Source: Ignavibacteriales bacterium
Lineage (GTDB): Bacteria > Bacteroidota > Ignavibacteria > Ignavibacteriales > Melioribacteraceae
Length of the DNA stretch: 50,394 nt
Assembly: GCA_020635285.1 (NCBI GenBank)
Contig: JACKAB010000014.1
Coordinates: forward strand, 1-50,394
Direction: 5' to 3'
In this document: positions 1 through 11,280 of the stretch, piece by piece
How positions within the stretch are numbered: the stretch's first letter is position 1
How the letters are laid out: every line of letters begins with the position of its first letter
Translations under genes and position numbers: made by a program
Notes under the pieces: model-generated
What the model was told of the DNA's origin: nothing
Databases searched by the model: none
Seen by the model: only the letters and a program-made list of their open reading frames with translations

Positions 1-134
1 GACATAGAGATATCAGGACAACTGACAAATATTATGTGCATAATGAGATTGATGAGATAAGAAATAAAATGGATGGTTGCTATTTGGTTGCTGAAAATAA
101 AAAAAAGAGTGCAAAACTGTACAGAATTAAGTAA
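1..134 (+). CDS. Tyrosine recombinase/integrase, C-terminal fragment
   Basis: Partial gene, open at the left edge; the last 44 codons are seen, ending at TAA 132-134. The fragment contains HRDIRTTDKYY. The spacing of nine residues from the His to the first Tyr and the central TT match the last catalytic box of tyrosine recombinases, and are the same as in the Xer protein at 24762-25652 (HENLSTTQIY). The remaining tail (EIDEIRNKMDGCYL and a Lys-rich end) is not recognised. The gene ends 53 bases before a tRNA-Pro gene, a common integration target, so it may be the integrase of an element lying to the left. The call rests on one short motif. Confidence 0.5.
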   Translation, partial: HRDIRTTDKYYVHNEIDEIRNKMDGCYLVAENKKKSAKLYRIK

Positions 135-187
135 TAAATGAATCACCAAAAGACACAAAAAGTTAGTTTTTAGGCTGAAAAGACAAT

Positions 188-261
188 CGGAACGTGGCGC
201 AGTCCGGTAGCGTACTTGACTGGGGGTCAAGTGGTCGCGGGTTCAAATCCCGCCGTTCCGA
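188..261 (+). tRNA. tRNA-Pro, anticodon GGG
   Basis: A 74-base cloverleaf is visible. The 7-bp acceptor stem is CGGAACG paired with CGTTCCG (254-260), followed by discriminator A261. The anticodon stem is CTTGA/TCAAG around loop CTGGGGG, giving anticodon GGG. The T arm is CGGG-TTCAAAT-CCCG. No CCA is encoded at the 3' end. It lies between the recombinase fragment and purF. Confidence 0.95.
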
Positions 262-309
262 CTAGGAAATCTTTTCAATATTTTTCAACTCAAAACACGA
301 GAAATTATT

Positions 310-1788
310 TTGATAAATGATAAACCTCAATGCCATTGTGGAGTTTTTGGCATCTTTGGTATTGAAGACCCAGCCCTTTTTACATATTATGGTTTACACG
401 CTTTGCAACACAGAGGTCAAGAAGCTAGCGGAATAATAACCGCCTCCAAATCTGATTCCGGTAAAACTAAATTTAATATTCACAAAGGGATTGGATTAGT
501 TTCAGAAGTTTTTTCAAATGCTGAAGTTTTTGAAAAAAAACTACCAGGCTTTTCGTCAATTGGTCATAATAGATACTCGACTACGGGTGCATCCGATTCT
601 GAAAAAAATATTCAACCGTTTACCGTCAATTATAGAATGGGCAATTTGGCAATCGCTCACAATGGGCAATTAACGAACGCTGATATTATCAGAAAAGAAT
701 TGATTGATGATGGAGCAATTTTTCAAACTACAAGTGATACGGAAGTTATTCTTCATTTAATTGCCAGATGTAAATTGGAAAATCAAGTTGATCAAATTCT
801 GGAAGCTTTAAGAAAAGTTGAAGGTGCTTATTCAATTTTAATTTTAACTGATGATAAATTAATTGCCGCTAGAGATCCAAATGGATTTAGACCCTTGGCA
901 ATTGGAAAAATTCACGATTCTTTCGTGGTAGCTTCAGAAACCTGTGCATTTGATATTAATAGAATTGATTATCTCCGAGATGTTGAACCGGGCGAACTTA
1001 TTGTAATTGATTCTGATACAAAGAATATTGAAGACTTAAAATCACATAAAATTAATTTAACTGAGACTGAAAAAAAACATTGTGTATTTGAATTCATTTA
1101 TTTCTCAAGACCAGATAGCAGAATTTTTGGCACTAACGTTGATAAAATTAGAAGGAAACTCGGTAAAGTTTTAGCCTCTCATCACCCTGTTTATCCAGAT
1201 AAGCCTGATGAAAAAGTTATTGTGATAAGTGTCCCGGATAGCTCCAACACAGTTGCAATGGGTTACCAGCAGCAATTAGAGAAGATGGATATCAATTCAA
1301 AACACGAAATTGGATTAATCAGAAGTCATTATATTGGACGAACTTTTATAACTCCTGGTCAAGGTAATAGAGAAATCGGCGTTCGAATAAAATTCAATAC
1401 AGTGAAAGGTGTGCTGGAAGATAAAAAAGTAGTTTTAATTGATGATTCAATCGTTCGGGGTACAACCTCAAGACAATTAGTAAAATTAATTAGAGAAGCG
1501 GGAGCACGATCAATACATATTAGAATTTCATCGCCACCAATTTTGCATCCTTGTTATTATGGAATGGATTTCCCATCTGAAGAAGAGTTAATTGCAAATA
1601 GATTTAAAGGTGATATTACAAAAATTGAAGAATATCTTGGCGTTGAATCATTGGAATTTATGACTCAAGATCAGATGTTGGAAGCAATGGTTGATCATAC
1701 TCCTGATAATTTTTGCACGGCATGTTTCTCTGGTAATTACCCAGTTAAGGTAAATACAAATTTTGAAAAATCTCTTTATGAAGTTTAA
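310..1788 (+). CDS. purF: Amidophosphoribosyltransferase
   Basis: First enzyme of de novo purine synthesis: it transfers glutamine amide nitrogen to PRPP, giving 5-phosphoribosylamine. 492 codons from a TTG start; no ATG or GTG fits near the conserved N-terminus. The class II glutaminase domain begins at Cys10 (CGVFGIFG), so a nine-residue propeptide would be removed. The PRPP-binding loop VVLIDDSIVRGTTS is at residues 374-387. Cys258, Cys415, Cys469 and Cys472 (CTAC) match the four cysteines of the 4Fe-4S, Bacillus-type enzymes, in which oxygen destroys the cluster. The frame is intact, unlike the next seven genes. The following gene starts inside its 3' end. Confidence 0.97.
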   Translation: MINDKPQCHCGVFGIFGIEDPALFTYYGLHALQHRGQEASGIITASKSDSGKTKFNIHKGIGLVSEVFSNAEVFEKKLPGFSSIGHNRYSTTGASDSEKNIQPFTVNYRMGNLAIAHNGQLTNADIIRKELIDDGAIFQTTSDTEVILHLIARCKLENQVDQILEALRKVEGAYSILILTDDKLIAARDPNGFRPLAIGKIHDSFVVASETCAFDINRIDYLRDVEPGELIVIDSDTKNIEDLKSHKINLTETEKKHCVFEFIYFSRPDSRIFGTNVDKIRRKLGKVLASHHPVYPDKPDEKVIVISVPDSSNTVAMGYQQQLEKMDINSKHEIGLIRSHYIGRTFITPGQGNREIGVRIKFNTVKGVLEDKKVVLIDDSIVRGTTSRQLVKLIREAGARSIHIRISSPPILHPCYYGMDFPSEEELIANRFKGDITKIEEYLGVESLEFMTQDQMLEAMVDHTPDNFCTACFSGNYPVKVNTNFEKSLYEV

Positions 1789-4700
1789 ATTACTTATAAC
1801 GATTTTTTTTTCGATAACTTTTCTTAACAATGCGCAGACTAAATATTTTGTAAAGTTTAAGGATAATCTACCTCAGAAAGATTGTGAAATTTTATTGAAT
1901 GAATCAATAAATAAAGTTTCACAAACCACACTAAACAAACAAATTACAATAAGACACAAATCTTTCTCAGAGAAATTTCAAAATGTTGATAATCTGGAGA
2001 AACTATTTACAATTGAAATCTCAGATGCTAATAATTCACTTCTTTCAATATTGAAAAATGATGCTAATATTGAATACATTCAAAAAGCCTTAACTTATAA
2101 AGTTGATGAGATTCCAAGTGACTCTTTATATAGTCAGCAATGGGGATTGCAAAATATTAAAGCAGAATCAGCTTGGGATCTAGTTCCGCAAAACTCTAAA
2201 AAAATATTATTAGCTGTTATAGATACCGGGATTGATTATTTGCATCCGGATTTGAAAAATCAAATCTATATTAATAAAGGTGAAGTGGGCATTGATCAAA
2301 ACGGAAATGATAAAAAGAGTAATGGAATTGATGATGATAAAAATGGATTTATTGATGACTTTCAAGGTTGGGATTTTGTTAATAAAATAAATATTTATCC
2401 CGCAAATATGAAAGATGATTTTACAGACTGGGATAATGATCCGAATGATGAGCATGGTCATGGGACAAATATAGCAGGAGTTATTGGAGCTGAACACAAT
2501 ACTTTTGGCATTGCCGGTGTGAATCCGAATATCGAAATAATGAACTTAAGAGCATTTGATAAAAATGGAAATGGGAAGAAGATGATGCGGCTTCAGCTAT
2601 AATTTATGCGGTTAAAATGGTGCAAAAATTATCAATATAAGTTAGAGCGATTCTGAATATTCTCAAGTATTAAAGGATGTTATTTATTATGCAAATTCTA
2701 AAGGAGTATTATTAGTTGGTAGTTCAGGAAACCCGGTTCCAATTTGCCTCATTATCCATCAGGATTTTCACCTGTTGTAAGTGTTGACAATTCAACAAAA
2801 TGAAGTACTTGCAAAGTTTTTCAAATTTTGGTTCTACTTTAGATTTAGTTGCACCTGGTTCCCAAATAATTACATGCGGGTTGGATAACACATATAAAAC
2901 TGTAAGCGGAACTTCGGTCTCAGCTCCATTTGTAAGTGCCGCAGCCTCTATAATTTTATCTTTTAATAATTATAATTCAGAAGAATTAAAACAAGTATTA
3001 AAAACCACTTGTAAGATTTAGGAGAACCGGCTGGGATGAAAATTATGGTGCTGGAACTCTAAATTTAGAAAAAGCAGTTAAACTTTCTATTCCTCAAAAA
3101 TTGCAATTAATTTTCCACAAAATGATTTTCACACTAATGGAAATGAATTAAATGTAAATGTAAGCTGCGTTTCGCCGTACTTTAAAATTATGAGCTTCAT
3201 TTTGGAGTTGGTTATAATCCGGAAAGTTGGCAGAAAATAAATTTAGAAAATAATCAATATCAGATTGTAAATGAAGATATTCACAATTTCGATTTAACAA
3301 ATCTTATCGATACCGTTTATACAATTAGACTTTAGTAAACACAATTGATAATAATACTTTTGAAGAACGTTCAAGTTTTATTATAGATAGAACTGTTCCG
3401 GTAATAATTTCATTCATTATTCCCAGCGATGCTAAATGATATTGAAACAGTTCAAGCCTCCATAATTACTAATGAAAATGTTACTGCTCAACTTTTCTAT
3501 AGAACACAAAATAGTGATGAGAATTTCAAGTCGTTTTATTTAGATGGATTCTCGCAAGATGTAAAAGTAGTCTCTGAAAAGCATTTTGGAATATTACCAA
3601 TTAGTGAAGTTTTAACAGAAGTAAATCACGAATTTTATTTTGAAGTTACAAACCAAGCCGGACTAAAAACTATATTAAAAGACGGCGCAAATTATTTTAA
3701 ATCTGAAAATGTTATTGAAAATAATATTCAAAACAGAGATTATAATGATCTTAGTTTGCCAGCTGGAAGAATATTTCCCAAACAGTAATATTTGCGGGAT
3801 TCAATAGTAATTTTATTTTGCTTAATGAAAATACCACTTCTGCAGATTTAAGTATTTATGATATACAAAATCAAAATTTTACAAAAATGAATTCGCTCAA
3901 AAATAGAATTCCGGTTTCTGTGGGTGATTTTAACAATGATGGTAAACTGACATTCTAAATTTATTTGTGCAAAGAGGATTTATAGAAACACAAAAATCAG
4001 TCGGAAGTTTGAGTTTGAGACAGTGTTTTCAGATACAAGCGGAAACTTTTGGCCAGCACTTGCAGAAAATATTGATGAGGATATAAACACAGAAATTATT
4101 GTTTTAGTTCTGATACAACGATTGCAGTTTGGGAAGTTCAGTCTGATTTTAATTTAACTTTAGAAAGTGAATTAAAAATATTTTCGTCTGGAGAAAATCA
4201 AACTGGAAAATCTATTTTCAGAAATAACCAAGTTGTTGTCGGAGATTTTGATAATGACAATAAAAATGAAATTGTCGCCGCAGATAATTTTGGTCGCTTA
4301 ATTGTCTATGAAATTGCAAATAATAATTCATTTAAAATGATTTTATAGTTGAAACATTTTACACAATTGAGTCAAACACATTGATTTCAAAAGGTGATTT
4401 TAATGGTGACGGAATTTTAGACATTGGAATTATTTCTCAATTTGAAAATAATGAATTCATAACTCCATTAATTTATACTTCGGTTTTTACATTCAAAGAA
4501 AATAAATCTGAAATATTGTTTCAAACAATGCTGATAACAACAGAAAATAAATTCATTAGCAGTTTTGAGAAATCTTATTCGGCAATAAATTTGCAGATTT
4601 AAATAATGATAGTAAAGATGAGCTAATAATTTTTCAAATCCAAATGCTTATTTTTTTGAAAATGATTTAGACAAAGCGAAACTTATTTTTTACCAGACAA

Positions 4701-5954
4701 ATGTAAATACTCAATCTATTCTGGCTGGTGATTTAGATGGTAATCAAATTCCAGAAATAGCAATTCCTGATGGAGATAGTTTTAGATTTATAGAATTTCA
4801 AAGTAATGGAAATTTGAGGACTCCAATAATTACAGATTATTATAGTCTTGACTCAACTCAGACATTTCTAAGTTGGAATGATACTGGGCACCCAACAAAA
4901 ATATTTAGAGGCTTGGAAAAAGATGATTTAGTTTTATATGATTCCACAACTTTGAATTACTTCACAGATTCAGTTCTAGCTAACCAAAATTATTATTATT
5001 CAGTGCAGTTTTACAGTTCAGAGAATGAATTGTCAGCTCAAAGTAAAACAATTTCAATATTTGTCATACTCCCGCAAAAGTTAATAATCTAAAAATAGTC
5101 AATAATAAAAATGTAGAACTAAAATTTTCTCAGTGCTTGATGTAAACAATATAAGAATTAGCAAATTCTATATTGATGAAATTCATCCTAACTCTATTTC
5201 AATTTCTAATGAGAATACTATAAATTTAACAACTGAAAATATTTTAGAGAACGGAGAGCATGAAATTTCATATAGTAAATTACGTGATTTTTATAACACT
5301 CCAATCCAAGATTCAATAATTACATTCCAAGTAAATATTGATAAAAATGTGAACGAAGAACTAATTATTTCATCGTATGAGATAATTGATAATTATAATT
5401 TAATAATAAGATATAACTTCAGCATTGACTCCTTATCATCATTAAATATAAATAATTATACACTTTTACCTAATAACATGGTTAAAGAAATTATTTTTGA
5501 AAAGAATAAAAATAATTCGGTTGTATTAACTACTGAAAAGCCTTTTGGCTCAATCGGAAGAGAATATATTTTATCAATTAAAAATGTTTTTTCTTCTGCG
5601 GAAACCGGTAATCTTCCAATTAGTGAAAATTCTGGAAGTCAAATTATTCTGACATCTAACTCAGCAAATTTAGATGAAATTTATGTTTATCCTAATCCGA
5701 TTAATATAGAAGTAAACCAATCACTTACCTTTGCTAACTTAACTCAATTTGTAGAAATTTATATATTTAATTTAGAAGGAAAGTTTATAAATCAACTAAA
5801 TGAAGATGATGGTAATGGCGGTCTAACATGGAATTTACAAGACGAAAAGGGTTCAAAAATTCCATCTGGAATTTATATTTACAAAGCGATTTCTAAAGAT
5901 TCACAAGGTAATGAACTTCAAGAAAAAATATCAAAATTTGCAGTTACAAGATAA
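1778..5954 (+). CDS. Secreted S8 (subtilisin-like) protease with FG-GAP repeats and T9SS-type C-terminal domain (frameshifted as read)
   Basis: A very large exported protease, about 1,390 residues if indels are repaired. The ATG at 1778 overlaps the purF end and gives a signal peptide (MKFKLLITIFFSITFLNNAQ). Catalytic boxes: Asp149 in VIDTGIDYLHPDL, His228 in HGHGTNIAG, and the Ser box GTSVSAPFVSAAAS near 2917-2945. Then come beta-rich sequence and at least five FG-GAP/calcium-type motifs (GDFNNDGK, GDFDNDNKNE, GDFNGDGILD, ADLNNDSKDE, GDLDGNQIPE), a fibronectin-like part near 4830-5060, and a C-terminal YPNP-type sorting domain (about 5680-5950). The frame changes many times between 2575 and 5130. 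Neighbouring essential genes show the same damage, so consensus error is more likely than a pseudogene. The physiological substrate is unknown. Confidence 0.85.
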
Positions 5955-5962
5955 AATATATT

Positions 5963-6535
5963 ATGAAAATTCATTTTAAAGATCAACACAATTTCAAATT
6001 ATGTTAGTTTTTTGCGCATTCTTCTAGCAATTCCAATATTTTATTTTGTTAGTAATTTAGAACTTATTCATGGAGCACGCTGGTATTTATTCACATTATA
6101 TATTCTAGTTTATTTCACTGATATTCTTGATGGTTATTTAGCGAGAAAATTCAATCAAGTCTCTGAGTTAGGCAAAATTATTGATCCGCTTGCAGACAAA
6201 ATTCTTGTAATTTTAGTCGTGATCTATCTTTATTATTTTAACTTGATTCCGGCCATTTATTTTGGATTATTGTTTTAAGAGATTTAATTATCTTTACCGG
6301 TGGAATTTTTGTGAGCAAGAAAATTGGCTTTGTACTTCCATCAAATTATTTGGGAAAGGCGACTGTTTTCTCAATTGGAATATTTATAATTTTGGTTACC
6401 CTCGGCTTTAATTCAAATGATATTGTTTATCAAATATTTTATCTTATTAGTATTGGGTTAAGTTTTGCTTCTGTGGCTTCTTACGGAGCACGAGGATTTA
6501 AAGAAATAAAAAAGGTTAATAATGAAACTGTTTAA
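5963..6535 (+). CDS. pgsA: CDP-diacylglycerol-glycerol-3-phosphate 3-phosphatidyltransferase family (frameshifted as read)
   Basis: Inner-membrane enzyme of phosphatidylglycerol synthesis, the committed step of acidic phospholipid formation. The CDP-alcohol phosphotransferase signature (DG-x2-AR-x8-G-x3-D-x3-D) is seen in DILDGYLARKF followed by ELGKIIDPLADK. Several hydrophobic membrane segments surround it. Two single-base shifts break the frame: near 5980 (one T too many in a T run gives MKIHLKINTISNYVSFLRI) and near 6271 (GGATT should be GGAATT to give GIIVLRDLII). The gene is normally essential. Its last bases overlap the ftsY start. Assignment as PgsA rather than another CDP-alcohol transferase rests on general similarity. 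Confidence 0.85.
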
Positions 6536-7454
6536 GAATCTCAATTTTGATAAACTTAAAAATAGTCTGACTAAAACAAGAGAAAAATTGTAAATAGTAT
6601 TACGGAAACCGTAAGCGGTAAGGCTAAAATTGATGATGAAGTCTTGGAAGACTTGGAAGAAATTTTAATTACAAGTGATATTGGAATGGAAACTTCCGAG
6701 AAAATAATTGAAGCTACTAGAAAATCCTTAAAGAGTGAAAAAGATAGAACTGAAGAAAAAATTATAGAAATTATTAAAAATGAATTGGTGAAATCACTTG
6801 AAGAGAATAATACTAACGAAAGTGAATACAATAAGTTAGATAAATTCAAACCTTATGTAATTTTAATAGTTGGAGTTAATGGAGCTGGCAAAACAACTAC
6901 AATCGGCAAACTTGCACATAATTACAAACAAGCCGGATTAAAAGTAATTATTGGCTCTGCAGATACTTTTAGAGCTGCTGCAAATGAGCAGTTAGAAATT
7001 TGGGCAAACCGCGCTGGTGTTGGACTAATTCAACGGGAGCATGGTGCTGATCCATCAGCAGTTGCATTTGATACTTTGACAGAAGCCAAAAAGACTAACG
7101 CAGATATAGTAATAATTGATACTGCTGGAAGACTTCATACAAAAAGTAATTTGATGGTAGAACTAAGCAAGATTAAACGTGTTTTGGCAAAAGTTTTGGA
7201 TTATGCACCTAATGATACATTTTAGTGATTGATGGAAACACCGGACAAAATGGATTGATGCAAGCAAGGAATTTTCTAAATCAACAGAATTATCCGGATT
7301 GATTGTAACCAAATTAGACGGAACCGCAAAAGGCGGAATTGTTTTTCAAATAACTGCTGAACAAAAAGTACCGTTAAATACATCGAGTTGGAGAAGAATT
7401 GAAGACCTTCAAACATTTGATGCCAAAGAATTTGTAAACGCCATTTTTGGTTAA
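6522..7454 (+). CDS. ftsY: Signal recognition particle receptor FtsY (frameshifted as read)
   Basis: SRP-receptor GTPase that docks ribosome-nascent-chain complexes at the membrane. The start at 6522 overlaps the end of pgsA by 14 bases. The protein has the short N domain without a long acidic A domain, then the G domain: P-loop GVNGAGKTTTIGKL, DTFRAAANEQL, DTAGRLH and TKLDGTAKGG. The length of about 311 residues fits a compact FtsY. At least six one-base losses are seen, at about 6590, 7222, 7268, 7380, 7390 and 7400. Repairing them restores LVIDGNTGQNGLMQA and the C-terminal VGEEIEDLQTFDAKEFVNAIFG. The damage is best explained by sequence error. Confidence 0.95.
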
Positions 7455-7553
7455 TCAATAATTTTGCTATCTACATTTAAGACATCAAACTGCATAGAAA
7501 AAAGCCATTCTATTTATTATATTATAAAATTAAATTAAAAGAAAGATTAAGTT

Positions 7554-8647
7554 TTGAACAAAAATAGAGTTATAGTTGCAATGAGCGGAGGAGTTGATTC
7601 ATCTGTTGCCGCGGCATTATTAAAACAGCAAGGTTATGAAGTTATTGGCATAACAATGAAAACATGGGGTTTTATGGAAGTAGGCGGAGCGCCTAAACAT
7701 GAATCCGATGCTGCTCACTTGATGCAATTTTGATGCTAAAAGTATTGCTACAAAATTTGATTTTCCTCATTATACAGTAGATTTTACAAAAGCATTTGAA
7801 GATGCTGTAATTACTGATTTTGTGGATGAATACTTAAACGGAAGAACTCCAAATCCTTGTGTAATTTGTAATAGAAAAATTAAGTGGGAAGAGTTACTTC
7901 TTAAAGCTGATTCTCTGGATGCTTATTATGTTGCAACCGGACATTACGCAAAAATTGAACATAACGAAAACACAAATAGATTTAGCTTAAAACTTGCAGC
8001 TGATTCAAATAAAGATCAGACTTATGCACTTTGGGGATTGACACAAAAAAGTTTAAGCAGAACACTTTTACCATTGAGTGATTTAAGCAAACCCGAAGTA
8101 AGAAAAATTGCTGAAGAACTAGGTATTAAGACTGCGAACAAACCGGATAGTCAAGAAATATGCTTTGTAGCGGATAATAATTATGAAAGATTTTTAAGAG
8201 AAAGAGTTCCTGAAAAAATTGCTGAAGTTGAAGAAGGCGATTTGATCATGGAAGGTGAAAAAATTGGCAAACATAAAGGAATTCCTTTTTATACAATTGG
8301 ACAGCGTAAAGGTCTCGGTGTTGCATTAGGAAAACCGGTTTATGTTAAAGACATTAATAAAGAAACCAATACTGTTGAGTTAGGCAATGCCGATGATTTA
8401 TTTGAGAGACAAGTAATAGCTAATCAAATAAATTATGTTAGTGTTGAAAAGTTGGAAGTTGGATCAATGGTAATTGCTAAAATTAGATATTCTGATAAAG
8501 GTTCTTTGGCAGAAGTTAAATTTGCGGATAATGAAAAATAATACTTAATTTTATTGAGCCTAAAAGAGCAATTACTCCAGGTCAATCATTAGGAGTGTAT
8601 GATGAGCAAGGTTACTTATTAGCTGGCGGGTTATTACTAAAGAATAA
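7554..8647 (+). CDS. mnmA: tRNA-specific 2-thiouridylase MnmA (frameshifted as read)
   Basis: Adds sulfur to position 2 of wobble uridine 34 in tRNA-Lys, -Glu and -Gln. TTG start at 7554. The ATP PP-loop motif SGGVDSS is near residue 11. The catalytic-cysteine region is NGRTPNPCVICNRKIK, and the second conserved Cys is in DSQEICFV. The central signature TGHYAKIE and the substrate loop YTIGQRKGLGV are present. Missing bases near 7708 (GG read as G), 7729 (a T), 8540 (an A) and 8630 (a G) split the gene. With them the C-terminus becomes GGVITKE and the stop is TAA 8645-8647. Confidence 0.94.
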
Positions 8648-8689
8648 TTATAAATTTAATTTAAGTGGAGATAGTTCGAACACAAACAC

Positions 8690-9200
8690 TCAAATAATAA
8701 CCATGTACTTAATGCAAGAGTTCTTTTACTCAACCAAAGTTATGAGCCGTTAACTCTATGTACAGCAAAAGGCAATTGTACTTGTCTATCTTCAGAAAGC
8801 GGAAGTTGTTAAAGATAATTCTAAATTAGTGGTAAGAACAGTTTCTAAATCATTTCCTTGGCCAAGTGTAATACGACTAAAGTCTTATATCAGAGTGCCT
8901 TACAATAATATAAATCTAACCAGAAAAATATTCTAAGAAGAGACAATCACAAGTGCGTTATTGCGGAAGAGATTTGGCATTCACAATTGATCACATTGTG
9001 CCTAAGTCTAAAGGCGGCAGAGATACTTGGGAAAACTTGGTTACTGCTTGTCTTCCTTGTAATAATAGAAAGGGTGATCGCATCCGGAAGATGCAAATAT
9101 GAAACTTAGAATAAAAGCACACAAGCCAAATTATATTATGTTTATTCTAAACTCAAGCAGAGTAGATGAAAACTGGCGACCTTATTTATTTCAAGAATAA
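8690..9200 (+). CDS. HNH endonuclease family protein (frameshifted as read)
   Basis: Small DNA-binding HNH-fold protein of the type widespread in Bacteroidetes and cyanobacteria. Repaired reading gives an N-terminal part VLNARVLLLNQSYEPLTLC, then the zinc/HNH module: a CxxC-type pair (KC-x-YCGR), the TIDHIVPKSKGG core with the catalytic DH, ENLVTACLPCNNRKGD (second CxxC, then NNRKGD), and a C-terminal VDENWRPYLFQE. At least three frame changes (about 8770, 8930-8960 and 9083) break it. I cannot fix the start codon; the open frame begins near 8690, shortly after mnmA. Its role (repair, recombination or a stand-alone nuclease) is not shown by the sequence; no partner genes are adjacent. Confidence 0.78.
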
Positions 9201-9221
9201 ATTGACTTTTAGAAAGTACAA

Positions 9222-11127
9222 ATGAAAAAATTAATAATCATTTTATATATAACTACGCTCAGTTTATCTGCACAAACGCCTTTTAATAGGGAGTAAACTT
9301 AACAGACTGGTTTCAAGAGAGTAATATATCCAGAATTCAATTTGGGAAATATACAAAGCAAGATTTTAGGAATATAAAATCTTTGGGAGCAGATGTAATT
9401 CGGCTTCCAATCAATCTTCATATTATGACAGATGGACCTCCAAATTATAACTTGGATGAAACTTTTTATTCTTTCTTGATAGTGCAGTTACTTGGGCAGA
9501 AGAACTAAATATAAATCTCATACTGGATAATCATACATTTGATCCCGGTGATAATACCGATCCAAATGTTGAAGAAATTTTAATTCCTGTTTGGCGCCAT
9601 ATGGCGGAGCATTATAAAGATCGTTCACAATTGATTTATTATGAAATCTTAAATGAACCTCACGGTATTTCTCTTACAAAATGGAATACTATTCAGCAAA
9701 ATGTTATAAATGCAATCAGAGAAATAGATTCTATGCATACTATTATTGTTGGTGCTGCAAATTGGAATAGTTACGAAGATCTTAATAGCTTACCAATTTA
9801 CTCCGACACAAATCTAATTTATACATTTCATTTTTATGCACCTTTTCTTTTACGCATCAAGGTGCAAGTTGGACTGAACCTTCAATGGCCGCCTTATCTT
9901 CAATTCCATTTCCTTATTCCGTTGATAAATGCCTCAAATGCCGGCTTCACTTGCTGGCACCTGGATTGCTAGTTCATTTAATAATTATAAAAACGAGGAA
10001 CTGCTGAAGCAGTAAAAAGATTAATTGACATCGCAGTGAATTTTCAACAAAGTAGAAATGTTACTGTTTTCTGCGGTGAATTAGGAGTTTATAGAAATAA
10101 TGTAAACAATGATGATAGAGTTCAGTGGTACAGAACTGTTAGAGAATATTTGGAAGAAAAAATATTCCATGGACCAGCTGGGATTACCAAAGTAGTTTTG
10201 GTTTATTTAAAAGACTCTGATGAATTTTCAATTCCGATTTGAATTTGCCTCTTTAAATGCTCTCGGATTTAATGAAATTGAGCAAGAGCACTAATAATTT
10301 ATCCGGATTCTTCCAGCATTTTACTTTATGATGATTATGTAAAAATATAACAGTAGAATCAAGTTATAGTGCAAATTCTGATCTAAATTTTATAATGAAG
10401 ATGCAAGGAAGGTAAATATGCAATTCATTGGGCAGACGCTGCTCAATATGATTTCCTTCAATTTGATTTTAGACCAAACAGAGATTTTACATATTTTTAA
10501 TAACAATATAAATCTGCATATTAGCGTAAAGGAAGCATTCCAAATTCCTCTTTCGATATTAGATTCATAGATACAAAACTGACGTTCCGGAAGACCGTCC
10601 ATGGAGAATGAGGATTACAATAAATGATGCACTTGGCGGTCCTTGGAATAATCAATGGAGAGATTTAGTTATTCCGCTTTCAAGTTTTAAAAGCAAGGTT
10701 CTTGGGACGGACAATGGTATGATCAATAGGCGCTTTGATTGGAGCAGAATTGATGTTATTGAGATAGTTGCTGAAGAAGCTTCTGCGGTTGGGAAAGAAT
10801 TCTGGTTTGATAATATTTATTTTGATTGGAATACGGTTGATGTTAAAAATAATCAATTAATTATGAATTTGCTTTGGGACAAAATTATCCAAACCCGTTT
10901 AATCCATCTACTACAATTGAATTCTCAATACCTAAAACATCTTTTGTATCACTTAAGGTTTATGATATTCTGGGAAGGGAAGTAAGTAATTTAATTAGCG
11001 AACTTAAGAATGCCGGGAATTATAATATCAATTTTAATGCAGATAATTTTCTTTCGAGTGGATTGTATTTTTATCAATTAAAAGTTGATAACTTTATTGA
11101 AACCAAAAAATGATGTTTCTAAAATAG
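9222..11127 (+). CDS. Secreted GH5-like glycoside hydrolase with T9SS sorting domain (frameshifted as read)
   Basis: Predicted endo-acting beta-glycanase (cellulase/mannanase type). The signal peptide is MKKLIIILYITTLSLSAQ. The (beta/alpha)8 catalytic domain shows VIRLPINLH, LILDNHTFDPG, the acid/base Glu in YYEILNEPHG (codon 9655-9657) and the nucleophile Glu in VFCGELGVY (codon 10078-10080), as in GH family 5. It is followed by a beta-sandwich resembling carbohydrate-binding modules (PWRMRITINDALGGPW ... EFWFDNIYFDW, about 10430-10840). The C-terminal type A sorting domain holds GQNYPNPFNPSTTIEFSIP and SGLYFYQLK, which predicts export by T9SS. Several indels (near 9292, 9472, 9845, 9935, 10180 and 10865) break the frame. 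Substrate specificity cannot be read from the sequence. Confidence 0.85.
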
Positions 11128-11280
11128 TGAGATTATCATTATTGTTAACCTTGATTTTCTAAAGAATCAATTAACATCTTGTTTCGCAATTTATTATTCA
11201 ATTCCTATTTTTCATCCTTTAATAAACTATTTTTTGTAATTTTACATCTTGTCAATTAATTATTGTAAAATTTTGGAACT

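Noticed and set aside
11238..11272. Inverted repeat AATTTTAC/GTAAAATT just before trpS, as a possible tryptophan attenuator
   Set aside because: Only eight A/T-rich pairs with a 19-base loop; no leader peptide with Trp codons and no T-box features.
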